64,000 nt of DNA from Burkholderiales bacterium (GCA_019747905.1 JAIEQG010000020.1:55078-119077); one strand, 5' to 3'. Numbered from the stretch's first letter, positions 17,711 to 26,478 are shown. Program-made: numbers and translations. The notes: generated by a model from the sequence alone, not told the origin.

Positions 17711-19825
17711 ATGAAGATTTCTCGCGAAGCGGGTCTCTTACTCGTCTTCCTGTCGACACTGATTGCCTGCGGCTGCGCGACAGTGCAAAAGGGAGATCAA
17801 GCCACAGCAAGAGCTCAGGAGTACTTCGAGCCTGGCCCGACACCTCCCGAGGTCATGCCTTTTTACGACGAGATCGCGACGTTTCAACCGAAATCCGTCA
17901 GTAAGCATGGGGGCCCTGCGATAGCCAAAGCAGTGCAACTCGACTTGCGCTCGCTTGTGAGGGACTCGAAGGTGAAACAGGTCGTCGTAGCAGCCTTCGA
18001 TGAGGAATGGTGGTACGAACCCAAGTCAGTGACGTTATCCGGCTTCATTGCAACTGTTCAACTCGACCTCAACAAGAGCTTTATCGTCGCCCTGGATCTG
18101 GGAGAGGTGGCCCGCAACAACTATCAGGCTATTACCCAACTTAATGCTGCGGGCGGTCTGATTCCTGGCACGCTCAAACCAAAACTCTGTCAGGTCGTCC
18201 TCTGTTCGCCAGATTCATTCCCGCTCGAAAGGATGAGCACGCGGGTCCCAGAGGTTGAGAAGTTGCCTTTCGATGTAGGCAACGTTCTACCGCCTTTCCC
18301 TGTCGGGCCAGTCAATCGCGCCGGAGGCATATGCGACAAGTGTTTCGACCGCGAACCCAACATCGTTCCATGCCTGCTATGGAAGTGGTGCGGAGGCTTC
18401 CCGATCGCACGCAAGATACATGTTCGCAGGAACATTTACACACTCTCGCCCGCCACCATCACCACTCTGCGTGCAGGCGTCGCAGCGATGAAAGCGCGAC
18501 CTGCAAGTGACCCGACGTCTTGGTGGTATCAGGCGAAGATGCACGCAGTCGATTCTGGAACAGCACTCGCGCTTCAAGATCAATGCCAGCATCGTCAGTT
18601 TCTGTTCTTTTCCTGGCACCGGATGTTCGTCTATTACTTTGAGCGGATCCTACGCAAGGCATCCGGTGATCCCAACTTCGCTCAGCCGTACTGGAACTAT
18701 ACGGACGTGGCGTCGCAGGGTGCTATTCCAGAAGCTTATCGCCTGCCGGCAGACGAGGCTCTTAACCCTCTCTACGATTCGACCCGGGCGCCCATCTACA
18801 ACGGCGGGGCATCGCTTCCTCCAAGTGACGTGAGCTACGCGTCTGCTTTCAATCTCACGAACTTCACGACGACTACGTCGGGGGTATCGAGCTTTGGCGG
18901 GCGCACGGTTTCCGGGCCTATGCATTTTCCATGGCCGCCGCCAGGTTCAGGGCAAATCGAACAGTCCCCGCACAACAACGTCCACAACGACATTGGCGGT
19001 GCAGCTGGCAACATGGGAAGCGGCGAGTCGCCCAAGGATCCTGTCTTCTGGTTGCACCATTCCAATATTGATCGTCTATGGAAGCGCTGGATCGCGCTCG
19101 GCAATGGCCGCTCGAATCCCACAGGCGACAGTGTGTGGATGTCGCACGTGTTTACTTTTTTCGACGAGAATGGCAATCAGGTCAACTTGACCGGAGCGCA
19201 GGTACTGAACACGGTTTCGCAACTAGGCTACCGATACGACGATGATCCATTCGTATGGTGGCCGCTGGTACGCGGACCATCATTGGTGGCGGAGCAGAGG
19301 ATGTTCCGCGACCCCGAAGTTCTGGCCGCGACCAAAACACCAGTAAGGCTCGGACGGGAGCGCGTCGATGTGCCGGTTCCGCTTCCGGACGAGAGTCGAG
19401 CACGCATCGCAACAACAATGAAGGCGGTCGGCAACGAGAAGCTCACGCTTCGCTTGAAGGACATTCGCTACGACGCGCCGGTCGGACTCACCTACCTTCT
19501 GTTCCTGAATCTACCTTCCGACGCAAAGCAGCCCGATCATACGCACCCGAACTTCATCGGCACACTTGGATTCTTCGGTGGCATGGACCACAAGGGTCAT
19601 CAAGGCCACGAGGGTTCATCTGCCGGGCAAACGGAGGAGTACGACATTACACGGGTGGCTCGACGAATCGGCCTTTCGGGAGAGCAGTTCCGTGTTACTG
19701 CCATTCCGAGTTTGCCAACAGTGCCGGAGGCACGCGAGGATCTCCGAAAACTGCGTGATCAGATGACGCCACATGGAAACCCCCGTTTCGAGGAGATAGA
19801 GGTTCTCAGGATTGTGGAGAAGTAA
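17711..19825 (+). CDS. Tyrosinase/polyphenol-oxidase-family lipoprotein (type-3 copper)
   Basis: A 704-residue exported copper oxidase. The N-terminus has a lipoprotein-type signal (hydrophobic core, then IACGCAT). A unique stretch of about 230 residues precedes the tyrosinase core. CuA ligands are His278, His294 and His303 (AKMHAVD, CQHRQF, WHRMF). CuB ligands are His421, His425 and one of His449/His450 (HNNVHND and DPVFWLHHSNIDRLW). A C-terminal domain with HTHPNFIGTLGFFGG may shield the active site, as in plant-type polyphenol oxidases. All six histidines are present, so it should be active in oxidising phenols. The gene stands alone and its GC is visibly below that of its neighbours, suggesting transfer. 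Confidence 0.88.
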   Translation: MKISREAGLLLVFLSTLIACGCATVQKGDQATARAQEYFEPGPTPPEVMPFYDEIATFQPKSVSKHGGPAIAKAVQLDLRSLVRDSKVKQVVVAAFDEEWWYEPKSVTLSGFIATVQLDLNKSFIVALDLGEVARNNYQAITQLNAAGGLIPGTLKPKLCQVVLCSPDSFPLERMSTRVPEVEKLPFDVGNVLPPFPVGPVNRAGGICDKCFDREPNIVPCLLWKWCGGFPIARKIHVRRNIYTLSPATITTLRAGVAAMKARPASDPTSWWYQAKMHAVDSGTALALQDQCQHRQFLFFSWHRMFVYYFERILRKASGDPNFAQPYWNYTDVASQGAIPEAYRLPADEALNPLYDSTRAPIYNGGASLPPSDVSYASAFNLTNFTTTTSGVSSFGGRTVSGPMHFPWPPPGSGQIEQSPHNNVHNDIGGAAGNMGSGESPKDPVFWLHHSNIDRLWKRWIALGNGRSNPTGDSVWMSHVFTFFDENGNQVNLTGAQVLNTVSQLGYRYDDDPFVWWPLVRGPSLVAEQRMFRDPEVLAATKTPVRLGRERVDVPVPLPDESRARIATTMKAVGNEKLTLRLKDIRYDAPVGLTYLLFLNLPSDAKQPDHTHPNFIGTLGFFGGMDHKGHQGHEGSSAGQTEEYDITRVARRIGLSGEQFRVTAIPSLPTVPEAREDLRKLRDQMTPHGNPRFEEIEVLRIVEK

Positions 19826-20340
19826 CCCATTGCGAGTAGTGCCAAGCGGCGTGGTCGTACCAAGGCTCAGATGTTTGCAACGCAATCCGAGAATTGCGGG
19901 TGGGGAAGGTTCCTGGGAGCACTCTGCGTGCATGCTGTCAAAGCGCTCGTGCGCTCCCAGAAAAGGCCATCACTTCCCCTGCCAAGGTGCCCTGGTCCCT
20001 GACCGAAGCCTCCTTACCGACCGGACACTCAATGTCGCAATCAATGCCGAAGGCACCTCCGGGACAGCTTGCCACCTCGCTCTTGCTCTCGTCCCCCCGT
20101 GCCCGGCCTACTCTTCAGCCTGATTCCGTGCACACAGGAGAAGATCGTGACGTGTACTCCAGAGTCCGATATTCTTATTTGTGGGAACGGTGCCATTCAC
20201 TTGCGAGATGCGCTTGACTGCGAGGGGTTCAGGTGCATCGACCGTGCAACCTGGAGGAGGGGGCTGCGAGGCCCAAAGTGTGCTCTGCCTTGCGCTTCAC
20301 CGCGAAGACCCTGTGTCCTTACAACTGTCCCGCTGCCGCG
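19826..20340. other. Intergenic region, nothing recognised
   Basis: Several overlapping short open frames occur in these 515 bases, but none shows a ribosome site, a recognisable motif or consistent codon use. An in-frame extension of the following gene reaches 20233 but reads as non-conserved sequence. Confidence 0.45.
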
Positions 20341-21435
20341 ATGGACGGTAGTTCCTTTCATCATTTGCCGTTGTCACCGGGGCAAATCGATTCCCCCCAT
20401 CTCCACGCTGATCTCGGCAAACTCCAGCTGGAGTCCGGTGCGGTCATCCATGACTTTCGGCAGTCATACGTCAGGCACGGCACACTCAACGCGGATCTAG
20501 GCAACGCGATCGTCGTCTGCGCTTCGCTAACAGGAAATCACCATCGCCTCGATTTCCTGATTGGCCCCGGGCGGGCGCTAGACACGGATCGCTACTGCGT
20601 CATCGCGACCGATCCGATCGGAAACGGGCTGTCGACGTCCCCCTCCACCAGCAGCCGTCAGCCCGGCACGGCGTTTCCGCGGTTCACGATCCGCGACATG
20701 GTGCATGCCCAGCACCGGCTGCTGACGGAAGTGCTCCATATCGATCACCTGCAGGCCGTGGTCGGCGCATCCATGGGCGGCATGCAGGCCCTGCAGTGGG
20801 CTGTCAGCCATCCGACGTTCATGGACGCGTGCGTCGCCATGACGCCCATGGCCCGCACGTCTCCCTGGGCCATCCTCGTGACCGAGACCGCGCGCTCGTG
20901 CCTGATGGCCGACCCCGCCTGGAGCGGATCGGCATTCACCGCCATCCCGGAGCGCGGCTGGCGCGCCTATGCCGGACTCATGTCGGTGCTGCTGTCGCGC
21001 ACGCCGATGGCGTTGGACGAAACGCTAGATGGCCTGGACGCGGCGCACCAGTGGTTCGAGCATTCGGTACGACAGGTCCGCCAGAACGGCTTCGACGCCA
21101 CCGACTACCTCTATCAGTCCTGGGCCTACGAAGCCCATGACGTGGGTACCACGCCCGGACACGAGACAACCGCGGGCGCACTCGCCACCATTCAGGCCCT
21201 CACGCTGATCGCTGCGCCGCCGTTCGATCTGTTCAACCCGGTATCCTCCGCACGCGTCGCTGCAGCGGCGACTCCCGGTGGCAGGTTTCGCGAGATTCCT
21301 TCAGCGCAAGGGCATCAGGCGGCGACCAGCCTGCGGGCAGAGGACGCAGCCTTTCTGAATCACGAGATTGCGACTTTCCTTGGGACAGGTCGGCCGCAGA
21401 TACACCGCGTCGCCGGTAGTAACGATCGGCGCTGA
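20341..21435 (+). CDS. MetX-like alpha/beta-fold hydrolase/acyltransferase
   Basis: A 364-residue protein of the homoserine O-acetyltransferase-like branch of alpha/beta hydrolases. The nucleophile elbow is GASMGGMQ with Ser144, and it is followed by ALQWAVSHP as in MetX. A late GHQAA histidine and the aspartate in APPFDLFNP complete a plausible triad. The pre-nucleophile block VIATDPIGNGLSTSPS resembles the MetX oxyanion region. The MetX-like helical lid region (residues 185-290) is present. Start 20341 is chosen because upstream in-frame sequence is unlike the family. Canonical met genes are absent nearby, so a different acyl transfer or hydrolysis is possible. Confidence 0.75.
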   Translation: MDGSSFHHLPLSPGQIDSPHLHADLGKLQLESGAVIHDFRQSYVRHGTLNADLGNAIVVCASLTGNHHRLDFLIGPGRALDTDRYCVIATDPIGNGLSTSPSTSSRQPGTAFPRFTIRDMVHAQHRLLTEVLHIDHLQAVVGASMGGMQALQWAVSHPTFMDACVAMTPMARTSPWAILVTETARSCLMADPAWSGSAFTAIPERGWRAYAGLMSVLLSRTPMALDETLDGLDAAHQWFEHSVRQVRQNGFDATDYLYQSWAYEAHDVGTTPGHETTAGALATIQALTLIAAPPFDLFNPVSSARVAAAATPGGRFREIPSAQGHQAATSLRAEDAAFLNHEIATFLGTGRPQIHRVAGSNDRR

Positions 21436-21585
21436 TCGAGCGCCTTGAACTGTGCATCCTATTGACGCGGGTCGCCACCCGCTCTCTACTTGTCGGCATG
21501 ACGACGGATGACCCTTTTCGCAATCGCACCGTGAGAATGACCATCTTCTTAATGCAGCAGGAGACGTCGTCTGTTCAAAGACCAG

Positions 21586-21609
21586 TTTGTCGCTTTGTAA
21601 AGCGACAAA
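21586..21609. repeat. 24-base palindrome upstream of a low-GC gene
   Basis: Perfect 11-base arms (TTTGTCGCTTT / AAAGCGACAAA) are separated by GT. The following GGGGACTCTATTTCACATTA-type text resembles REP-like termini. It could be an operator, a recombination-site stem, or a terminator between the MetX-like gene and the membrane protein gene. Confidence 0.5.
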
Positions 21610-21679
21610 GCGGGGACTCTATTTCACATTAGGCACCGCCACCTGCCGCTGACGCGGCCGCGACAAACGTGAGGTCAAT

Positions 21680-22615
21680 GTGAAGGCTCTTACTGCATAC
21701 GAAGAGAAGCTGCTCGACTATCTCCGGAAAGAAGCCGAAGAACTGAAGGACTGTTTCACACAGTTCTCCTTCCAGGCGATCGCAGTTAGTTCAGTGGGCC
21801 TTGGTCTTCTGGCGCGATTTCAGCCGAATTTTCCACTTCTCGGTCTTGGAGGCATCTGCGTCGTGCTAATTGCTCTCTCCGTTGGAAGAATCGGAACGTA
21901 CAAGTATGCCGGCGCGAATCGAATCAACGGATACGAACTTTATCTTGATCGCATTCGTCGTCTTGAAGATACGCCTGGCTGGAAAGAGACCTATCGCGAA
22001 GTCGGGTGGGAGGAGGCGGTTCGCGCTTGGAGAACCGTACAGCCTACTGTGTTTCGCCTTTACTATGAGTGGGGAGCGAATACGAGAAATGTAGTCAAGC
22101 CCTCTTTTCGGAATCTCGAGTACATGTGGTTTGAACCTGAAAAGCTACACGCAAAGGGGACTACCTATTACGCTGGAAGCTATCTTAGAACTATGCTCTC
22201 AATCCTTTTCATGATTGTTGCTCTTGGAATAGCGTCCATCGCTGCAATGTGCTTTCAGTTGCTCGTAGACAAGGACTGGATGCATGCGATCCCGGCTGTT
22301 GGCACCGGCTGCTTAGTTTTGTGGCTTTCAGTCGTTAAGGTTCGACAGCTGAGTCAACGTCGCCGACTCCTTGAAGGAGGCATACTTTGCATCCACTCAT
22401 GCGCCATCATGTGGCACCTCGTTATAACAGCACATGGTCGCGCGCTCGCCTCTCTCAGCAAGATTCAGGGTGGATCCATCTCATCTTTCGAGGGGTACAC
22501 AAGAGAGCTTTCAACGCAATCACTTCGACTCTGTGAGCATCTTAGGGCGGCTAAGTCCCCACATGAGTGGATTCACGAACTGACCGCAGTCCGCAAGGAG
22601 CGGAGTGATACCTAA
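21680..22615 (+). CDS. Unrecognised membrane protein with four hydrophobic segments
   Basis: I do not recognise this 311-residue protein. It starts at a GTG with GAGG 5 bases upstream. The N-terminus (residues 1-28) is a charged amphipathic helix (YEEKLLDYLRKEAEELKD). Two hydrophobic segments follow (about 30-45 and 50-68), then a soluble stretch of about 110 residues, then two more hydrophobic segments (about 175-195 and 203-218), and a cytoplasmic tail. Codon use is much more AT-rich than the flanking genes. Position next to the PLD-like gene and attC-like motifs suggests mobile, perhaps defensive, cargo; no function is claimed. Confidence 0.7.
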   Translation: MKALTAYEEKLLDYLRKEAEELKDCFTQFSFQAIAVSSVGLGLLARFQPNFPLLGLGGICVVLIALSVGRIGTYKYAGANRINGYELYLDRIRRLEDTPGWKETYREVGWEEAVRAWRTVQPTVFRLYYEWGANTRNVVKPSFRNLEYMWFEPEKLHAKGTTYYAGSYLRTMLSILFMIVALGIASIAAMCFQLLVDKDWMHAIPAVGTGCLVLWLSVVKVRQLSQRRRLLEGGILCIHSCAIMWHLVITAHGRALASLSKIQGGSISSFEGYTRELSTQSLRLCEHLRAAKSPHEWIHELTAVRKERSDT

Positions 22616-22667
22616 TCCCTGGGTCAACCCGACTGTTCAAGCAGGCCGAGCACCTCGCATGTTAGGC
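22611..22667 (+). repeat. attC-like remnant between two low-GC genes
   Basis: GTTAGGC at 22661-22667 matches the integron core-site consensus GTTRRRY, and ACCTAAT at 22611-22617 (or GGTCAAC at 22622) is a poor partner for the RYYYAAC site. An internal TGTTCAAGC resembles text in known attC sites. The interior does not fold well, so this is at best a decayed site. Confidence 0.25.
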
Positions 22668-22687
22668 GTCACGAGAGGTGCCGCTCG

Positions 22688-23500
22688 ATGAGCAGCGCAC
22701 GTCAAACGCAATCGGAACTCCTCTACTTGCTCGGGCAGCTGCTCGGCCCGCTTGAGAGTCCGCCATCTGAAGTGGGAGACGCGCTTCTGCGCCGGCGCGC
22801 TCTGGCGCAATTCTCTGCCGACTTACCTACCTTCATTGAGCGCCTTCGATCCTTCACGCACCCACCGGGGCAGGCGTATACGGCTGAGTACCGAACTGTG
22901 CTGCGCGAACTGTCGAGTCTTTCGAAACAAGGACCTACGTTCACCAGCAACGCGGAACTGTATCGAGAGACGGTAGCCCAGACCGCCGCGTCAGTTCGCG
23001 ATGCTATCTGCTCCGTCCCGACAACTGCAGAAGCAAGGATTCTGCACGCGAACTCCCCCTTCTCCGCGTACTGCTTCATTAGAGATCTCTGCGAGACCAC
23101 TTCCCAACGGCTCGTGTGGATCGACCGCCACTTTTCCAGCGCCGTGTTCTATCGCTATCTGCGACACGTTCCCAGCACAGTAGCGGTCACACTTTTAACC
23201 TGGCCAGAACCCAAGCACCAGAAGGCCAATTGGTTGGACTTCATAGAAGCCTCACGCTTATTCGCCCTCGAACGTGGCTCAGACAAGTACACCCTCTTGA
23301 GCAAAATCGACTTCCACGATCGATGGCTTGACTGTGACAACAGCCTCTACTTGCTCGGAGGGTCGGGAAAAGACGCGGGCCAGTCCTCCGACTTCAGCGT
23401 CTCACCCATGGAGGCCTCCACAGAGACAACCGCGCGATTCTCGGCCACGATCAAAGACGCAGTGGAACTCTTCGGCAAGACGACCTCCAACCACCCGTGA
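22688..23500 (+). CDS. Hypothetical protein with C-terminal PLD-like (HDR-type) domain
   Basis: A 270-residue soluble protein. The N-terminal half is helical and unrecognised. The C-terminal half reads as a degenerate phospholipase-D-like fold: RLVWIDRHFSS, a strand VAVTLLTWPEP, then KIDFHDRWLDCDNSLYLLGG and SGKDAGQSSDF. The HDR plus GSGKD pair is like the HDR...GaSlKD signature found in PLD-like modules of some bacterial defence or stress proteins; the canonical HxK is absent, so nuclease activity is uncertain. It lies 72 bases after the membrane protein gene, with the same lower GC. Possible partner of that protein; this is inference. Confidence 0.6.
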   Translation: MSSARQTQSELLYLLGQLLGPLESPPSEVGDALLRRRALAQFSADLPTFIERLRSFTHPPGQAYTAEYRTVLRELSSLSKQGPTFTSNAELYRETVAQTAASVRDAICSVPTTAEARILHANSPFSAYCFIRDLCETTSQRLVWIDRHFSSAVFYRYLRHVPSTVAVTLLTWPEPKHQKANWLDFIEASRLFALERGSDKYTLLSKIDFHDRWLDCDNSLYLLGGSGKDAGQSSDFSVSPMEASTETTARFSATIKDAVELFGKTTSNHP

Positions 23501-23854
23501 CGGCACGAAAGTGACACTCAAGCCCTCGTTTAAGCAGCCGGTCAACAGGTTTCCGCTTTTGCCCGTCGCTCATGTCGATCGTTGGGCATTCGGTAGCGAG
23601 GATTCATCAAGTGATTCTGATGCGGGTTGGCGCGCGGCTTCTGCGAGCGCAAGGTGTTGCGCATGAATCTGTTCGGAGGGCAGCTCAGGGTCTGCGCATC
23701 GAAATTCACTGTGGAGGATCAATGACGATCAGGTCGCGCGGTGCTGCAGATTGTGTCGCTGAACGGTCATCTACAAGTACGCCCGGCTCCCGTGTGCTCC
23801 GGTCCGGCACCAGATAGTGTCACTCATCGAACTTAACGAACCATCGAGGAGACC
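23501..23854. other. Intergenic region with a second attC-like motif
   Basis: There is no convincing gene in these 354 bases. ACTCAAG (23516-23522), CTCGTTTAAGC shortly after it and GTTGGGC (23581-23587, a GTTRRRY match) have the order and spacing of a decayed integron attC site. The remainder looks non-coding. Confidence 0.4.
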
Positions 23855-24361
23855 ATGACACCTCAGCAACTGGTCGGTATCGCGGTGCGCTTGTTTGCTC
23901 TATGGCTGGCGATCAAGAGCATCGGCTACTGGGCCGCAATCCCCATTTCGCTCGAGGCCAACATGATCGAAGGGAGCACCGCTCTGTCTTTCGTGATCGG
24001 CGGCATCTATCTCGTTTCTGCCTTGCTGCTGTGGTTCTTCCCCCTCTGGATCGCGCACCGGCTGATTCCGCGGACTAACTTCGACAATCGACTCTCCGCC
24101 AACGCGTTCGATCTCGCGCGGGTAGGCTGCAGCATCCTCGGTCTCTGGCTGTTGTCCCGGGCGCTGCCGGCGATCGTGTGGTTCTTTTTCCGGTCCTTCC
24201 TGGTCGGCGGTTCGACGTCCCTGATGTCCTCGCTCACTATCGATGACAAGGTCGACTTCGCAGTCTCGGTCTTCGAGTTGGCGTTGGGCGTGCTGCTGCT
24301 GGCGCGGGCAGGGACCTTTGCCGGTTGGATGGTTCGCGAACGCGACGTGGAGCAAGCCTGA
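23855..24361 (+). CDS. Small integral membrane protein, unrecognised
   Basis: A 168-residue protein with four hydrophobic segments (about residues 6-28, 44-68, 88-118 and 138-158) separated by short charged loops (RLIPRTNFDNRLSANAFD and TIDDKVDF). No catalytic motif is visible. The start has GAGGAG just upstream (ATCGAGGAGACCATG). It is followed by the enolase-superfamily gene 133 bases later on the same strand, but nothing links them functionally. Confidence 0.7.
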   Translation: MTPQQLVGIAVRLFALWLAIKSIGYWAAIPISLEANMIEGSTALSFVIGGIYLVSALLLWFFPLWIAHRLIPRTNFDNRLSANAFDLARVGCSILGLWLLSRALPAIVWFFFRSFLVGGSTSLMSSLTIDDKVDFAVSVFELALGVLLLARAGTFAGWMVRERDVEQA

Positions 24362-24494
24362 CGGCTAGCAGGCGGATCGGTGGACGCGGTCCGCTGGATT
24401 CGGGCGGAGTCGATACACTAGGCGCCCTCGCGCTCAACTTGATAGGGCGCCCGCAACCTGGATCGATCGGACCACCCCGGCAGGAGTCTCCCGC

Positions 24495-25598
24495 ATGAGT
24501 ACCCCAACTACCCCACGCCTCACGCTGGATAGCGTTCAAGTTCGCGCCGTAGTCGTTCCTCTGCGCCGCCCCATCGTCGCCAAGGTCGGCGAGTTCCGCC
24601 AATGGCCGTTCATCCTGATCGATGTCCGGACCAAGGAGGGCGTGGTCGGCCGCAGCTACCTCGAGCCATACGTGGAGAAGTCGGTGAAGTACATCGGCCA
24701 GGCCATCACCGATCTCGCCGACGCGCTGAAGGGAAAACCGCTGGCGCCGCTGGATGCCTACCGGGACGGCATGCGGGCGATGCACCTGGTCGGACGGGAA
24801 GGTGTCTCCTTGATCGCGATCTCCGGGCTCGACATGGCGATCTGGGATGCACTCGCCAAGGCCGCGAACGTGCCGCTCGCGGTGCAGCTGGGGGGAACGA
24901 CCGGCCCGGTGCGCGCCTACAACACCAACGGGTTGTGGTTGATCCCGCTGGACCGCGTCGAAAAGGAGGCGGATGAACTGGTCGCCCAAGGCGGCTTCAA
25001 GGCCATCAAGATCCGCCTCGGGCGCGAGAAGCTCAAGGACGACCTCGCCGTCATCGCCGCGGTGCGGCGGGCGATCGGCGAAGACGTCCAGCTCATGTGC
25101 GACTTCAACCAGGGACTGAGCTTCGGCGAAGCACTCCTGCGGTTGCATGCGCTGGACGACCAGGGGCTCTCCTGGTTCGAAGAGCCCATCGTCTACGACA
25201 ACCTGGAAGGCTGCGCGCAAATCGCCCGCGAGATGAATACGCCGGTGCAGATCGGCGAGAACATCTACGGCCCACGGGAGTTCCTCAAGGCCGTCAACGC
25301 GCACGCGGCTGACCTGTACATGCCGGACCTCATGCGCATCGGCGGTGTCACCGGATGGATGCGCTCGGCCGCCATCGCCGGTGCGGCAGGCCTGCCTTTG
25401 TCGAACCACCTGTATCCGATGATCTCCACGCATCTGCTGCGCGTCAGCGAGACCGCCGATTGGCTGGAGTGGAGCGACTGGGCGGAGCCGATTCTCGCCA
25501 ATCCGTTGCCGGTGAAGAATGGGTTCGCGATGGTGCCCGAGGTAGCGGGTGTCGGTCTCGAATGGAACGAGGACGCGGTGAAGCGGTTGGCGATCTGA
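24495..25598 (+). CDS. Mandelate racemase/muconate lactonizing enzyme family protein (KxR variant)
   Basis: A 367-residue enolase-superfamily enzyme of the mandelate racemase subgroup, acting by abstraction of a proton next to a carboxylate with Mg2+. Metal ligands are Asp203, Glu229 and Glu255; the His305-Asp278 dyad is intact. The other base site reads Lys172-Ile-Arg174, i.e. the second lysine of the K-x-K motif is arginine. All these positions are offset by exactly 8 from Pseudomonas putida mandelate racemase numbering, so the alignment is firm. The N-terminal capping domain occupies residues 1-130. GGAG precedes the ATG. Substrate unknown: an acid-sugar dehydratase or racemase is plausible. 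A small exported protein gene follows 13 bases later. Confidence 0.88.
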   Translation: MSTPTTPRLTLDSVQVRAVVVPLRRPIVAKVGEFRQWPFILIDVRTKEGVVGRSYLEPYVEKSVKYIGQAITDLADALKGKPLAPLDAYRDGMRAMHLVGREGVSLIAISGLDMAIWDALAKAANVPLAVQLGGTTGPVRAYNTNGLWLIPLDRVEKEADELVAQGGFKAIKIRLGREKLKDDLAVIAAVRRAIGEDVQLMCDFNQGLSFGEALLRLHALDDQGLSWFEEPIVYDNLEGCAQIAREMNTPVQIGENIYGPREFLKAVNAHAADLYMPDLMRIGGVTGWMRSAAIAGAAGLPLSNHLYPMISTHLLRVSETADWLEWSDWAEPILANPLPVKNGFAMVPEVAGVGLEWNEDAVKRLAI

Positions 25599-25611
25599 CG
25601 GCGAGGCGGCC

Positions 25612-26013
25612 ATGCACATGCGCAATCTGAGTCCTCTGCTCCTCTTGCTTGCGCTCGGGGCCCCGCTGTACGGGCATGCGGGCGCCGGGACCGAACTCGA
25701 GGCCAGGCAGATCGAGACGTCGCTCGGACGCCTTCAGCGGGAGCAAGACAGCGTCTACCAGCAGTTTCAGATGACGCAGGAGTTGCGGCGGGTCGAATTG
25801 GCGAAGCCTGATCCAGCTGCGCTCCCGCAGAACGTGGAAGTCACACCTCCGCCGCTCGATTACAACGAACTCCAGCGGCTGCGCGAGGCACACCAGCAGC
25901 GCCTCCAGGATCTCGGTACCGAGATCGAGCGCCTGTACGCCCGCTATCAAGACCTCGAAGCGAAGAAAACGCCCTTGCTGCAACGCCTCGGGGAACTATC
26001 GCGCACGCCTTGA
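25612..26013 (+). CDS. Small exported coiled-coil protein
   Basis: A 133-residue protein with a signal peptide (residues 1-23, cleaved near YGHAGA) followed by two heptad-rich helices: roughly 27-65 (ELEARQIETSLGRLQREQDS) and 85-130 (NELQRLREAHQQRLQDLGTE). A proline-rich linker (PDPAALPQNVEVTPPP) joins them. It looks like a periplasmic helical hairpin. It starts 13 bases after the enolase-family gene. I do not recognise a family. A second ATG two codons in is an equally possible start. Confidence 0.65.
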   Translation: MHMRNLSPLLLLLALGAPLYGHAGAGTELEARQIETSLGRLQREQDSVYQQFQMTQELRRVELAKPDPAALPQNVEVTPPPLDYNELQRLREAHQQRLQDLGTEIERLYARYQDLEAKKTPLLQRLGELSRTP

Positions 26014-26043
26014 CGCGACTGCGCCACACCAACGAGGAGACGC

Positions 26044-26478
26044 ATGATGAGAAAGTCGCTGTTGCTGCTTGGTCTATGCTTGATGTCCACAGTCGGATCG
26101 GTCAACGCCGCCGACGGCGACAAGACCGGGATCATGATCCCGGCCAATGCGATGGACTGGAAGGAACTGAATCCGGCCTGGCCCGTGACGATGGTGCCGC
26201 TGTGGGGTGACCGCAGCAAGGGTGAATACGCGATTCTCCTCAAGCTGCCGGCAGGCTTCGTCGCGCCGATCCATGCCCACACCGGCGACTACTACGGCGT
26301 GAATCTCACGGGCACCTGGCGCCACTCTTTCGAGGGCGGCGAGGAGAAGGATCTGCCGCCCGGTTCCTACGTTTTTCAGCCTGGCTTGGGCTTCCATGGA
26401 GACGCCTGCGTCGGCCCCGAGGACTGCGTCCTGTTCCTCCACCAGCACGTGAAGGGCGACTTCATTCCGAAGCCGTAG
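26044..26478 (+). CDS. Exported cupin-domain protein (DUF4437/ChrR-like)
   Basis: A 144-residue protein with a signal peptide (MRKSLLLLGLCLMSTVGSVNA) and a single cupin fold. The metal motif is visible as HAHTGDYYGVNLTGTW and a late FQPGLGFHGDACV, giving three candidate histidine ligands. Such periplasmic or outer-membrane-facing cupins often have unknown substrates. GAGGAG lies in front of the ATG. It is 30 bases behind the coiled-coil gene, so co-transcription is likely. A 12-base hairpin follows its stop. Confidence 0.8.
   Translation: MMRKSLLLLGLCLMSTVGSVNAADGDKTGIMIPANAMDWKELNPAWPVTMVPLWGDRSKGEYAILLKLPAGFVAPIHAHTGDYYGVNLTGTWRHSFEGGEEKDLPPGSYVFQPGLGFHGDACVGPEDCVLFLHQHVKGDFIPKP

Noticed and set aside
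19826..20340. Possible small genes between the tyrosinase and MetX-like genes
   Set aside because: Short overlapping frames with no ribosome site, motif or consistent codon pattern.
22688..23500. Active HKD-type phospholipase D
   Set aside because: The HxKxxxxD motif is absent; only an HDR-type variant is seen.
23501..23854. GNAT-like or other gene fragment
   Set aside because: A few residues looked suggestive, but no stretch longer than about 20 codons keeps any family pattern.
17711..24361. Prophage or genomic island with integrase
   Set aside because: Composition is lower in GC, but no integrase, tRNA target or phage structural gene is present, so only gene-level transfer is supported.
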